A stretch of DNA of 64,000 nt from RYN-230 sp963837515 (GTDB lineage: Bacteria; Actinomycetota; Actinomycetes; Streptosporangiales; Streptosporangiaceae): the NCBI GenBank assembly GCA_963837515.1, contig CAWINT010000004.1, forward strand, positions 141,599 through 205,598, read 5' to 3'. Shown in pieces: positions 42,541-50,617 of this stretch (position 1 is the first letter of the stretch; each line of letters opens with the position of its first letter). The position numbers were made by a program, and so were the translations under genes. The notes under the pieces were generated by a model, which saw nothing but the letters and a program-made list of their open reading frames with translations, was not told the origin of the DNA and ran no database searches.

Positions 42541-42984
42541 CGGGGATCACCTTCCGCTCGGATGCCGGGCACCGGGCGAGGGACTGGATCTACCCGGCCA
42601 CCGCGCACGGTAGCGCAGTGCCGCACCACCCCGTGGGTTTACGGACAAACACGCATATCTAGACGGCCACCGCGCGCGGAATCACGGGCGCTGGGCTTGA
42701 TGCGTTGAGAGCTGCGGGGAAGCGACGGCGACTGGGAGGTTAGGGGAGCGTGGCCAGGATTGCATCCAGGCGGGCCCTGAGCGGGGGCCTCCGCACTGGC
42801 GTATGGCCCAGCCAATGCACGATAGAGCCGGATTTCTCGGTTAACCGATACATGCGTCGCGCTCAGCCGAACAGGTCTGCGTGTCCGCCTCTCTCCTCAT
42901 CGGCCACAGTAGGTCTGGAGCTGCTTCCGTTCGCTATTCATATGTCAAGCATCAAGACCGGCCAATCCTGCCGGAAGCCCGAGG
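42541..42984. other. Spacer with no gene recognised
   Basis: About 440 bases, lower in GC than most of the window. It holds the promoter side of the GH12-like gene and a perfect 12-base palindrome TCGGTTAACCGA at 42837-42848. The only open frame (42750-43049) has no ribosome site and no convincing codon bias. Confidence 0.5.
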
Positions 42985-44339
42985 CTAATGTGACTCTCGC
43001 CGCTTCAGCTGCCGTTCCTGCCGAACTGTCAGCGGTGCAGGATCGCTAGGGACCGGTGAAAGCCGGAGGATCTGGCCACGGTGGTGCGCGCGCAGCCGGT
43101 ACCAGCCCATCACCACGGACACCGCCAGCAGCGGGTACAGCACATCCTTGACCTGGGTCAGGGCGTCTGACCGGAACCCGTACACCAGCCCGGCCAGCAG
43201 GACGGGGTACAGCAGGTCCCGCGCCCCGGCAGCGGTCTCCCGGTGTTTCCGCCACGCCCAGCCCATCAGTGCGCCGAGGAACAGCCCGGCGCCGAGGCAG
43301 CCTGCCAGCCCGAAGTTCAGATAAGCCTCGGACGGATACGACTCAGCGAATCCCTGTCCCGGGTTGTAGAAGCCGATGAGGCCGCGGAAAACCGCCGACG
43401 CCGTCCGCGACGTCACCCCCGTTGCGCGGGCCAGCGGGCCAGGCAACTGGGATTCCGCCGCAGCCAGGTACGTAGAGCCATGCATGAACGGCGCAGTGGA
43501 TGGCACGTGCAGAATGGTCTGCTCGGTGATCCACGCCGGGGAGCTCACATCCCCGGCGGCGTTCCGGACGATGACGGCAGGAGACCCCGGCCACAAGCCA
43601 CCGCCCTGCCGGTAACCGGAGATAGCACTCCCGGCTATCAGCGCCAGCCCCAGCGCCACGGCAACCCACCGGAAGCGGATAGGCCTCACCTGAGTGCTGT
43701 AGGCCCACGCGAGGTACACGGCCGGGGAGATCAGGCCGCCCCGCTCCCCGCTTGTCACCGTGGCCCCCACGCAGACGGCGAGCGCCACCCATTCCCGGCC
43801 CTGCAGCAGGTCCCGCATGCGGGCGGGCTTGCCCGCATGCGCGCTGGCGAGGGTCACGAGCGCCAGCCCCGCCAGCAGCGTTACCGCCGCGCCGGACCCC
43901 AGGACCGATTGAGAACCAGCGCCGCGACAGCCCCGGCCAGGTAGCCAGCCACCAGCAGCACGAGCGCCGCACAGCCTGTCACCGACACGGGGGCCGCCAG
44001 GAGCGGCGCGGAGCCGCACCCGGTATCGCAGAGCAGCCCGACGGGCTCGCGGGTGAAATGCACCCACAGCGGGGCGCCGAGGGACATGACGGCGACCACT
44101 GCGAACGGTAGCGACAAAGGATGGAACCAGCCCGCGTGGCGCCCCTTGCGGGCCAGCGCGATAAGCGCTGCGGTGGCCAGGACGACAGCAGCGGCCCAGG
44201 TGGCGATAGCTACGCCCGGGATGGCATGCTTGCCGTTCAATGCCGCGATGCGGTCGGCTGCGGCAAGCGTGCTCACGAGGCAGGCGCCCGCGCCTACTAC
44301 GATCCACGCCACCCGCCCATCTCCGCTGCGGCACGTCAT
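42985..44339 (-). CDS. O-antigen-polymerase-like membrane protein (apparent frameshift)
   Basis: About twelve hydrophobic segments shared between two frames. The first, from ATG 44339 (TTG 44399 also possible), gives MTCRSGDGRVAWIVVGAG..., AATWAAAVVLATAALIAL and ends LVLNRSWGPARR at 43881. The other frame continues VLGSGAAVTLLAGLALVTLASAHAG, then CVGATVTSGERGGLISPAVYLAW, SEAYLNFGLAGCLGAGLFLGALMGWAW and a basic tail to 42985. The two join near 43895-43915, implying one lost base. Resembles Wzy/O-antigen ligase-like proteins, which polymerise surface glycans; no glycosyltransferase genes are nearby. Confidence 0.65.
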
Positions 44340-44638
44340 GGCCGCCCCGGTGCGCGTGCCGAAACCAGCTGCCGGGCCGTTGGGTACCCGGGTGCACAAG
44401 CCATACCGTGGATGCTAGCTGTAGGCATTACCTAACGCACGGTAACTGCTACCGCAGCGTGCCTGTGGTCCCGCGCTGGCGCGCCCCCACTGCCCGGCAG
44501 GAGCGCCAGGAAAGGCCAGCTCTCGCAGTACTGATCACCCTGCACGCGTACGCCCGGGGCGGTTTCCCGCAGCACAGACGACGCACCCGTTCTCGGCCAC
44601 TTCCGCTGATCATCCCGCCATATATCCCCTGACGGGCT
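44340..44638. other. Spacer without a recognised gene
   Basis: About 300 bases, moderate GC, no credible coding frame and no clear hairpin. Likely the promoter region of the membrane protein on its left. Confidence 0.4.
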
Positions 44639-45193
44639 TCATGCGTCCCGAGGGGGTATCCGGCTGCTTCTGGCCGAGAACGGACTGGTCACAATGGCCA
44701 GTATCCGGAACAGCCACTGCCACCACACCAAGGGGTCACACGCGAGTTGATAATAATCTAGAGCAATGCTCTGCGGTGCGCCGTCTTCCCATGTGGCCTC
44801 GGCGCCGACCCCCAAGATGGGCCACCCGGCGGCGGGCAGAACGACAAAACCGGTATCGACCTGCGAGCTGGTGGCGGTGAACTGGCCCTTCCCAACCGTT
44901 GTCGTGGGACCCTGGTAGCTGCCGTCCGGGCTGTTGAGATTGGCGCCAATGGTCACCTGGGCTGCCACGCCGGGACGGTGCGAGGTGACGGTCACGGTGA
45001 CCTCGTCGGGGGAAAGGCTCGACACCGGCAACGCAACCTGGCACTGCTGCGTGACGCTGACCGTGATTCCCGGCCCCGCCGTCGCCTGCAGCACGCCAGG
45101 GCGGGGGACATCGGAAGGACCAGCGCGCAGGCGCCGCCACGTATCAGCGATATCCATGTCCGCCACGTTCCCTGCCGGGTTCTCTTCAACCAT
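44639..45193 (-). CDS. Hypothetical protein
   Basis: 184 residues. A beta-rich middle with Thr/Val repeats (VTVTVTSHRPGVAAQVTIGANL, TTVGKGQFTATS), and a hydrophobic, Trp-rich segment near the end (LVWWQWLFRILAIV) that could be a membrane helix. No family recognised. A TAGCCT -10 box at 45207-45212 supports the start; no Shine-Dalgarno is seen. Transfers or accessory origin are possible given its setting. Confidence 0.45.
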   Translation of the reverse strand: MVEENPAGNVADMDIADTWRRLRAGPSDVPRPGVLQATAGPGITVSVTQQCQVALPVSSLSPDEVTVTVTSHRPGVAAQVTIGANLNSPDGSYQGPTTTVGKGQFTATSSQVDTGFVVLPAAGWPILGVGAEATWEDGAPQSIALDYYQLACDPLVWWQWLFRILAIVTSPFSARSSRIPPRDA

Positions 45194-45206
45194 TTACAAG
45201 ATCACT

Positions 45207-45212
45207 AGGCTA
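45207..45212 (-). promoter_or_regulatory. -10 box upstream of hypothetical gene
   Basis: TAGCCT on the minus strand, 13 bases before ATG 45193; the predicted leader is only about 6-7 bases. Confidence 0.4.
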
Positions 45213-45347
45213 AGGGGGTCATGGGCTTTGCCGCAACCACCGAGACCGCGTTGACACACTTCAGATCGGCCTCGCTGGGGTCCGCCGGCGGGATCTCCCA
45301 GTTGGGCACGCCCCAGCGCAAGTGGCGCAACGTCCGGATGTGCTGGC

Positions 45348-45572
45348 TCAGTCGAGAAGGTTGAGGAACTCGGCAGGGGTCAGGCCCGCCTGCCGCAGGA
45401 TCGACGCGAGCGTGCCGCGCTTAACGACGCCGTGCTGCGGGATGACGGCCACCCGCCCTTCCCGGTTCCGGTATACCGCGTCGCTGCCCTTGGCACGCAC
45501 ATGAGCGGGGCCGACCGACTCCAGCGCCTTCGTGACCTTCCGTACCGGCAGGTCAGAGAGCGCCGGGCTCAC
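45348..45572 (-). CDS. hicA: HicA-type toxin, active-site His absent
   Basis: 74 residues with the HicA dsRNA-binding-fold pattern: RKVTKALESVGPAHVRAKGSDAVYRN, VAVIPQHGVVKRGTLASILRQAGLTPAEFL. HicA is an mRNA interferase with a catalytic His in a GSH motif; here the position is GSD (Asp31), so catalysis may be lost or altered. The ATG overlaps the hicB stop by 4 bases. Antitoxin-before-toxin order. Confidence 0.82.
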   Translation of the reverse strand: MSPALSDLPVRKVTKALESVGPAHVRAKGSDAVYRNREGRVAVIPQHGVVKRGTLASILRQAGLTPAEFLNLLD

Positions 45573-45793
45573 GCGGCGGGCAACTGGAAGGAGGTCACAA
45601 GCGGCGTCGCGGTCACGTGCCCCGCGGGGTCGTCCACTTCCTCCAGGTACAACTCGGCGGCCTCAGCGAGGTTCGCCAGTGCCTCATCAATCGTGTGACC
45701 CTGGCTAGCCACGTCAACCTCCAGGCACTGCGCGATGTACCAGTCTTCTTCCTGGTGCAGCGCGGCAGTCAAGTTACGCGGCATCTCCAGCAT
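45569..45793 (-). CDS. hicB: HicB-type antitoxin
   Basis: 74 residues: EEDWYIAQCLEVDVASQGHTIDEALANLAEAAELYLEEV is the HicB partial RNase H-like fold; no DNA-binding domain follows. ATG 45793 sits 6 bases after a TATGCT -10 box (and GAGGG could also act as a ribosome site). It should neutralise HicA. Confidence 0.85.
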   Translation of the reverse strand: MLEMPRNLTAALHQEEDWYIAQCLEVDVASQGHTIDEALANLAEAAELYLEEVDDPAGHVTATPLVTSFQLPAA

Positions 45794-45799
45794 GCCCTC

Positions 45800-45805
45800 A
45801 GCATA
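45800..45805 (-). promoter_or_regulatory. -10 box of hicBA
   Basis: TATGCT on the minus strand, 6 bases before the hicB ATG. Confidence 0.45.
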
Positions 45806-45985
45806 CCCATGGCTGTCCGTGCAGGCGGGGCCCAGGCGCACGACGACGCCTGCCTTCATCCCGCCCAGACGGCCCAGTCGAGGCGAGGTAGTCGTGCTGC
45901 CGACTGGGAGGCCGTTTACTCCGCGAATCAGCACAGGCCATGGTCACAACGGAAGGGGCCGCCCATTTTTCTTGAAATTCTCGCA

Positions 45986-46026
45986 GCCGCCTATCGGAAT
46001 CGAACCGATGACCTACTCATTACGAG
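45986..46026 (-). repeat. Partial copy of the 3' part of tRNA-Thr (integration scar)
   Basis: 41 bases match the T-arm, variable loop and anticodon arm of the tRNA-Thr at 46858-46930, in the same orientation, with one mismatch (46017). The match stops beyond the anticodon loop; no 5' half is present. This is what integrase-mediated insertion into a tRNA gene leaves. The flanking stretch 45794-46267 has no convincing gene. Confidence 0.85.
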
Positions 46027-46267
46027 GAAGATTCAACTCGTCCACCACCGTCCACCGGTTCACTCGTGCCCAGTTCGCCAGGCTTCTCGTTCCGGTCACG
46101 TCCAAGCTCGTCCAGAGTTGTTGTTAGCAGATGCGTTAGCAAGATCACCAAAGGTCACACGCAGGGTCTGTCAGCAGCCACCCAGACCGCTCGCGGCGCA
46201 CACAGCCGGTCGGCCGTGAGCTCATGGTTCTAGACTGGGCTTGATCGCAGAACTGAGGGAGCCACAC

Positions 46268-46465
46268 GTGAGCACCGAAGCGTCCGACCTGGTCAACATC
46301 CCCCGCGCCGAACTGGATGCGCTGAAGGCTGAGCTGAAGCGACTGCGGCGGGAAGTCGGGCGTGGGGTGGCCAAGGGCTACATTCAGGCGGACCCTGGCC
46401 CTGGCGACGACGCACCCGCGTACACCCGCGAGGAACTGGCTGAAGCATGGGGAATACGTGACTGA
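46268..46465 (+). CDS. Antitoxin-like small protein
   Basis: 65 residues from GTG 46268 (GAGGGAG upstream): a helical Lys/Arg/Leu segment (LDALKAELKRLRREVG) and a C-terminal TREELAEAWGIRD. It overlaps the next gene by 8 bases. The size and partner suggest a type II antitoxin, but no family is recognised. Confidence 0.5.
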   Translation: MSTEASDLVNIPRAELDALKAELKRLRREVGRGVAKGYIQADPGPGDDAPAYTREELAEAWGIRD

Positions 46466-46727
46466 TCGGCTGGTCCGCTTCCCCGGCACTTCGTGGCAGC
46501 AGGTCGAGGCCCTGCCGCAGCCGCTGCGGTGGACGGTTCAACGCACGATCTTCCACCTGTTAGACGAGCCGGTCCCAGCGCTGGCGGATCCTTTTCCCCT
46601 CGATGACCCATTGCCCGGCGCTTACGAGTTGCATCTGCCCGCCGACGACGTGACGATCTGGTACACCGTCAGCGAACATGAGGGCAACGAAGTCATTAGC
46701 GTCCAGCACGTCAGCCTTGACACGTAA
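46458..46727 (+). CDS. RelE/ParE-like toxin candidate
   Basis: 89 residues from GTG 46458. Helices (WQQVEALPQPLRWTVQRTIFHLLDE) followed by beta strands GAYELHLPADDVTIWYTV and NEVISVQHVSLDT fit the RelE/ParE ribonuclease/gyrase-inhibitor fold. Lies between the tRNA fragment and tRNA-Thr. Catalytic residues cannot be confirmed. Confidence 0.5.
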   Translation: MTDRLVRFPGTSWQQVEALPQPLRWTVQRTIFHLLDEPVPALADPFPLDDPLPGAYELHLPADDVTIWYTVSEHEGNEVISVQHVSLDT

Positions 46728-46821
46728 TGTTCCACTCGCCGAATGTTGGTCAGCGACTAACTTAGTTCGGGTTCCGCCAGCGTCCGCGTTGCCGCTGCAG
46801 GACGGCTTTCGCAGTGCAGTT

Positions 46822-46843
46822 CCCCTTCCTTGATCGGAAGGGG
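46822..46843 (-). terminator. Hairpin after tRNA-Thr
   Basis: CCCCTTCC (46822-46829) and GGAAGGGG (46836-46843), perfect 8-bp stem, TTGATC loop, 14 bases past the 3' end of tRNA-Thr. Confidence 0.6.
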
Positions 46844-46857
46844 CCGCTGACGTGGGA

Positions 46858-46930
46858 GCCGCCTATCGGAATCGAACCGATGACCTACGCATTACGAGTG
46901 CGTCGCTCTGACCGACTGAGCTAAGGCGGC
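46858..46930 (-). tRNA. tRNA-Thr (anticodon CGT)
   Basis: A 73-base cloverleaf on the minus strand: acceptor GCCGCCT, D-arm GCTC/GAGC, anticodon stem ACGCA/TGCGT with loop CTCGTAA (anticodon CGT, Thr codon ACG), T-arm ATCGG-TTCGATT-CCGAT, 3' AGGCGGC. No encoded CCA. The part at 46858-46898 is duplicated at 45986, marking it as an integration target. Confidence 0.95.
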
Positions 46931-47042
46931 GCGCCGCCCGTCGGCGGCGCCACGAGTCTACCGGTCCGCAGCCCCGCAGGCGTCGATGCGCCCGGCAACC
47001 TCGCCTTGGCCATCATGCTCGCGCACTCCGAGGTCAGAGCCT

Positions 47043-47624
47043 TTAAGCGCCAGGCGGTCGGGGTCTCAGGCCGTCCATCAGGAGGTCTAGGAGCCGGTTG
47101 GCCTGGGTGTGCTGACCGGGTTTGCCGGCGACGGTGAGGATGCCGATGAGGCTGGCGGCGATGTCCTCGGCGCTGATGTCGGCGCGGAGGTCGCCGACGG
47201 CGTTGCCGGCGTCGAGGATCGTGGTGATGGCTTTGAGAAGCTCGATGCGGGTCTGCGCGTGGGCGATTTCGCCGGATTCGATCATCGCGAGCAGGGTGTC
47301 GAGCATGCCGTGCTTGGTCGCCAGCCAGTCGGCGAACAGATCCATCCAGCGGCGCATCGCCTCGGCGGGCGGGAACTGTTCGAGCAGCTCGCGGGACCCG
47401 AGGGTCAGGCGCTTGACCTGGTCTTGGTAGACGGCGCCGACGAGTGACTCGCGGGTCGGGAAGCGGCGGTAGAGCGTGGCGATCCCGACGCCGGCCTCGC
47501 GGGCGATGGCGCGCATCGACGGCTCAGCTTCGGAGGAGGCGAAGGCGCGTGTGGCCGCCGCGAGAAGCGTGTCGCGGTTGCGGGCCGCATCCGCACGAAG
47601 GGCACGGGCCTCGACATCAGTCAA
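47043..47624 (-). CDS. TetR family regulator
   Basis: 193 residues, helix-turn-helix PSMRAIAREAGVGIATLYRRFPTRESLVGAVYQD (about 36-70) and an SCO-type TetR_C domain. Starts at TTG 47624. Divergent from the reductase remnant and quinone oxidoreductase at 48061, which it probably represses; a palindrome lies between. Confidence 0.9.
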   Translation of the reverse strand: MTDVEARALRADAARNRDTLLAAATRAFASSEAEPSMRAIAREAGVGIATLYRRFPTRESLVGAVYQDQVKRLTLGSRELLEQFPPAEAMRRWMDLFADWLATKHGMLDTLLAMIESGEIAHAQTRIELLKAITTILDAGNAVGDLRADISAEDIAASLIGILTVAGKPGQHTQANRLLDLLMDGLRPRPPGA

Positions 47625-47660
47625 AACGGATCACGCTCCAGTTGTGCTAGCGTAGCTCAC

Positions 47661-47686
47661 ATAAGCGGAACACGATCCGCATAAGC
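47661..47686. promoter_or_regulatory. Candidate TetR operator
   Basis: GCGGA-ACACGA-TCCGC (47665-47680) is an inverted repeat inside CATAAGC...GCATAAGC direct repeats, in the tetR/oxidoreductase spacer. A 22-base direct repeat (CTAGCTTTCTCTCTTCTCAC and CTAGCTTTCCCTCTTCTCAC) follows. Confidence 0.5.
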
Positions 47687-47739
47687 TAGCTTTCTCTCTT
47701 CTCACCACTAGCTTTCCCTCTTCTCACGAGGAGACGAGC

Positions 47740-48008
47740 ATGCCCGTCTTTGCCACCGGCGGCTCCGGGCTGACCGGTCCTGCCATCGTCGCTGAGCATA
47801 TTGCCGCCGGCCACACGGGCGTCCTGGCGCGGTCTGACGGTGCGGCCGGCCCGCGATCCACCGCCTCGGCCCGTCCGCCTCTTCCGCCCGGCGCTGGAGA
47901 ACGCCCGTCGGCAGCGCGCTGCACCGCGCCGGCGAACGCGCCATCACCCTGATGAGCATCACGGAAGACATGGAGACCGGCGACTGCTTCGCTGCCCAGG
48001 CCGCTTGA
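47740..48008 (+). pseudogene. NAD-binding epimerase/SDR remnant
   Basis: Begins with MPVFATGGSGLTGPAIVAEHIAAGHTGVLARSD, the N-terminal Rossmann of an atypical SDR/NAD-dependent epimerase, then drops into low-complexity sequence. A second frame further on reads AGERAITLMSITEDMETGDCFAAQAA before the stop at 48006-48008. The middle of the gene appears deleted. It lies between the TetR and the oxidoreductase. Confidence 0.5.
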
Positions 48009-48060
48009 CCGCAGCCGGACCTCACGCACGCCCCCGGAACACTGACCTACGGAGACAAAG

Positions 48061-49020
48061 ATGACTGAACGCGTCGCGACCGGCACCATGCGCACCGTGC
48101 GCTTCCACGAGTACGGCGAACCCGGCGACGTCCTGCACCTGGAACCCGCGCCCGTGCCCGATCCAGGCCCCGGCCGCATCCGCATCGTGGTGCACGCGTG
48201 CGGACTGGCCCCGGCCGACTGGGCGCTGTGCCGCGGCCTGTTCCCCGGGAAGCTGCCCCGGGGCATCGGGTGCGATGTCTCCGGCACCGTCGACGCCCTC
48301 GGCGAGGGTGTCAACGACGTCGCCGCCGGCGATCTCGTGTTCGGAACCGCCGACTGGGCCAACTGCCCGTCCGCGGGCGCATCGGACCACGCGATCATGG
48401 ATCACTGGTTCGCCGTTCCCGCTGGCCTCGGCCTCACGCAGGCCGCGGCCCTGCCGATGGCCCTCGCTACCGCCTACTGGCACCTCGCGCGGCTCGGCGT
48501 CTCCGCGGACCAGACGATCCTCATCCACGGCGCCGGAAGCACCGTCGGATTCGCGGCGGTGCAGATTGCACTCATCCGCGGGGCGCGGGTGATCGCCACC
48601 GCCGGAGACACCTACGCCCCACGGCTGCGCGACCTCGGAGCCACCGTGACCGCCTACGGCGACGGCATGGTGCAGCGGGTCAAGGCCATCAGCGACGGCC
48701 CGGTCCACCTCGTCCTCGACACCGCCCCCGTCAGCGGCGCCCTGCCCGACCTCGTCGCGATCGCAGACGGCAATCCCAAGCGCGTCCTGACCATCTCCGA
48801 CTTCCAGGCCGCACAAGAGCTCGGCGTCCGCGACAGCTTCCACGAGGACCCCACGACGCGGAGCGAGCGCTTTGCCGCCTTCCCCGAGTTTGCGCAGCTC
48901 GCCGCCGACGGCAAGTTCACCGTGCCGATCGCCCGGGCCTTGCCCCTGGACGACTGGCGCGCCGCTCTGGAGATCAGCCTCAGCGGCCAAGCTCGCGGCA
49001 AGCTCCTGCTGCTGCCCTGA
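48061..49020 (+). CDS. Zinc-independent quinone oxidoreductase / MDR alcohol dehydrogenase
   Basis: 319 residues: MDR N-terminal GroES-like domain (MRTVRFHEYGEPGDVLHLEPAPVPDPGPGRIRI), cofactor loop HGAGSTVGFAAVQIALIRGARVIA, and C-terminal IARALPLDDWRAALE. NADPH-dependent; no zinc-ligand Cys cluster, so a quinone or enone reductase is likely. ATG 48061 follows GGAG. Presumably controlled by the divergent TetR. Confidence 0.9.
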   Translation: MTERVATGTMRTVRFHEYGEPGDVLHLEPAPVPDPGPGRIRIVVHACGLAPADWALCRGLFPGKLPRGIGCDVSGTVDALGEGVNDVAAGDLVFGTADWANCPSAGASDHAIMDHWFAVPAGLGLTQAAALPMALATAYWHLARLGVSADQTILIHGAGSTVGFAAVQIALIRGARVIATAGDTYAPRLRDLGATVTAYGDGMVQRVKAISDGPVHLVLDTAPVSGALPDLVAIADGNPKRVLTISDFQAAQELGVRDSFHEDPTTRSERFAAFPEFAQLAADGKFTVPIARALPLDDWRAALEISLSGQARGKLLLLP

Positions 49021-49080
49021 AACCCAGCAGCCCGGAGCCCGGCATTCCCGGGTGTTCCTGCCCTCGCTCAGCGATGCCCA

Positions 49081-50601
49081 TCAGGGGCAGACGGTGCCGC
49101 TGCGGGGCACGGCCAGCGAGATCAGGTAGCGGTTCACGATCGCGTCCACGCAGGAACTGCCCATCTGGTACGCGGTGTGCCCGTTCCCGTCCCAGCCCAG
49201 CAGCACGCCGGACGCCAGGTCACGGCTCAGCGCCTGAGCCCACCGGTAGGGGGTGGCCGGGTCCCGCTCGTTGCCCACGACCAGAATCGGCGGCGCCCCG
49301 GCGGCGTGGACCGGGGCCGGAGTGGCGGCGGGGACCGGCCAGTACGCGCACGGCAGGCTGCCCCACATCAGCGGCGCGCCGAACAGCGGCGCGGCGCGGG
49401 TGGCGGCGGCAGCCGCGGACTGCCAGGGCGGCAGCGACCGGGGCCACGGGCGGTCCACGCAGTCGATGGCCATGTTCGCGTCGGCGAGGTTGCTGTACCG
49501 GCCGCGGGCGTTCCGCTCCCAGAGCGAGTTCGCCAGCGCGACCAGGATCGAGCCATCGCCCCGGAACGCGGACGTCAGCCCGTCCCGCAGCACCGGCCAG
49601 TACGCCTGGGTGTACAACGCGGCGGCGATCCCGCTCAGCACCATCTCCCCGTCGGCCGGCTGGCGGCCGAGGCGGTCCGTGAGCGGATCCGTCCCCGCCC
49701 GCGCGACCAGCCCCTGGATCCGCGCCAGCCCGGCCGTCACGCTGCCCCGCCCCACCGGGCAGCCCACGCGCGCCACGCAGTCGGTCACGAACGCGCGCAG
49801 CGCGACCTGGAACCCCCGCGCCTGGCTGACATTCAGGCCCAACGAGGAGCTCCCGGGGTCGATCGCCCCATCCAGCACCAGGGCCCGCACGTGGCGGGGG
49901 AACAGCTGCGCGTACCAGGCGCCCAGGTAGGTGCCGTACGACTTGCCGAGGAAGGTCAGCTTGGCGTCCCCCAGGGCGGCCCGCAGTACGTCCAGGTCCC
50001 GGGCCGCATTGCGGGTGCCGACGTAGCGCAGCAGCGCCGCCGAGTCACGCTGGCAGCCCCGGGCGAACCGCTGGGCCTGCACCACCAGCGCGGCCCGCTG
50101 GGACGGGGTGGCCGGACTGTCGTTGGTGGCGAAGTACGCGTCCAGCTGCGGCCCGGTCAGGCAGTGCACGGCCGGCACGCTGCCCCCGGCGCCCCGCGGG
50201 TCGAACCCGACGATGTCGAACCGGGCCCGTACCGGCGCGGCGATCACGCTCCGGGCCCGGCGTGCGTAGCTCACCCCGGATCCCCCCGGACCGCCGGGGT
50301 TCACCAGCAACGAACCTATCCGTTGGGCTGGATGGGACGCCGGCAACCTGATGACCGGCAGGGAGAAGCGGCGCCCGGCGGGCTGGGCGTAGTCGAACGG
50401 CACCAGCAGCCGGGTGCATTCGAAGGTCTGGTCACACCGCACCCAGCGCAGTTTCTGGGCGTAGTAGCCCGCCACCGTGGTGGGGGGCGGTGCGGCCGCG
50501 CGGCCCGCGGCGGCGGCCCGGTGGCCGGCGGTGCACCCGGCGAGCAGCGCCGCCGCGGCGGCCAGCCCGGCCGCCAGCCGGCGCCCGGGACGCAGGGTCA
50601 C
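49081..50601 (-). CDS. Tripeptidyl-aminopeptidase-like lipoprotein (alpha/beta hydrolase)
   Basis: 506 residues. Lipoprotein signal with LLAGC (Cys23), then an alpha/beta-hydrolase with Ser in GKSYGTYLG, Asp in GNERDPATP and His in GNGHTAY, the triad of TAP/SlpD-type exported peptidases. NPGGPGGSG is the oxyanion motif of this family. Exported, likely trims tripeptides from secreted proteins. GTG start; 16 bases downstream of ricT, probably one transcript. Confidence 0.9.
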   Translation of the reverse strand: MTLRPGRRLAAGLAAAAALLAGCTAGHRAAAAGRAAAPPPTTVAGYYAQKLRWVRCDQTFECTRLLVPFDYAQPAGRRFSLPVIRLPASHPAQRIGSLLVNPGGPGGSGVSYARRARSVIAAPVRARFDIVGFDPRGAGGSVPAVHCLTGPQLDAYFATNDSPATPSQRAALVVQAQRFARGCQRDSAALLRYVGTRNAARDLDVLRAALGDAKLTFLGKSYGTYLGAWYAQLFPRHVRALVLDGAIDPGSSSLGLNVSQARGFQVALRAFVTDCVARVGCPVGRGSVTAGLARIQGLVARAGTDPLTDRLGRQPADGEMVLSGIAAALYTQAYWPVLRDGLTSAFRGDGSILVALANSLWERNARGRYSNLADANMAIDCVDRPWPRSLPPWQSAAAAATRAAPLFGAPLMWGSLPCAYWPVPAATPAPVHAAGAPPILVVGNERDPATPYRWAQALSRDLASGVLLGWDGNGHTAYQMGSSCVDAIVNRYLISLAVPRSGTVCP

Positions 50602-50617
50602 CCGTGCGCCGCGCCGG

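Noticed and set aside
42750..43049. A 99-codon open frame in the spacer
   Set aside because: No ribosome site, no -10 at the leaderless distance, Ser/Pro-rich translation with weak codon bias.
46027..46140. Integrase C-terminal remnant next to the tRNA fragment
   Set aside because: The minus strand can read LDELGRDRNEKPGELGTSE, but it is only about 35 codons with a stop just upstream and no recombinase motif.
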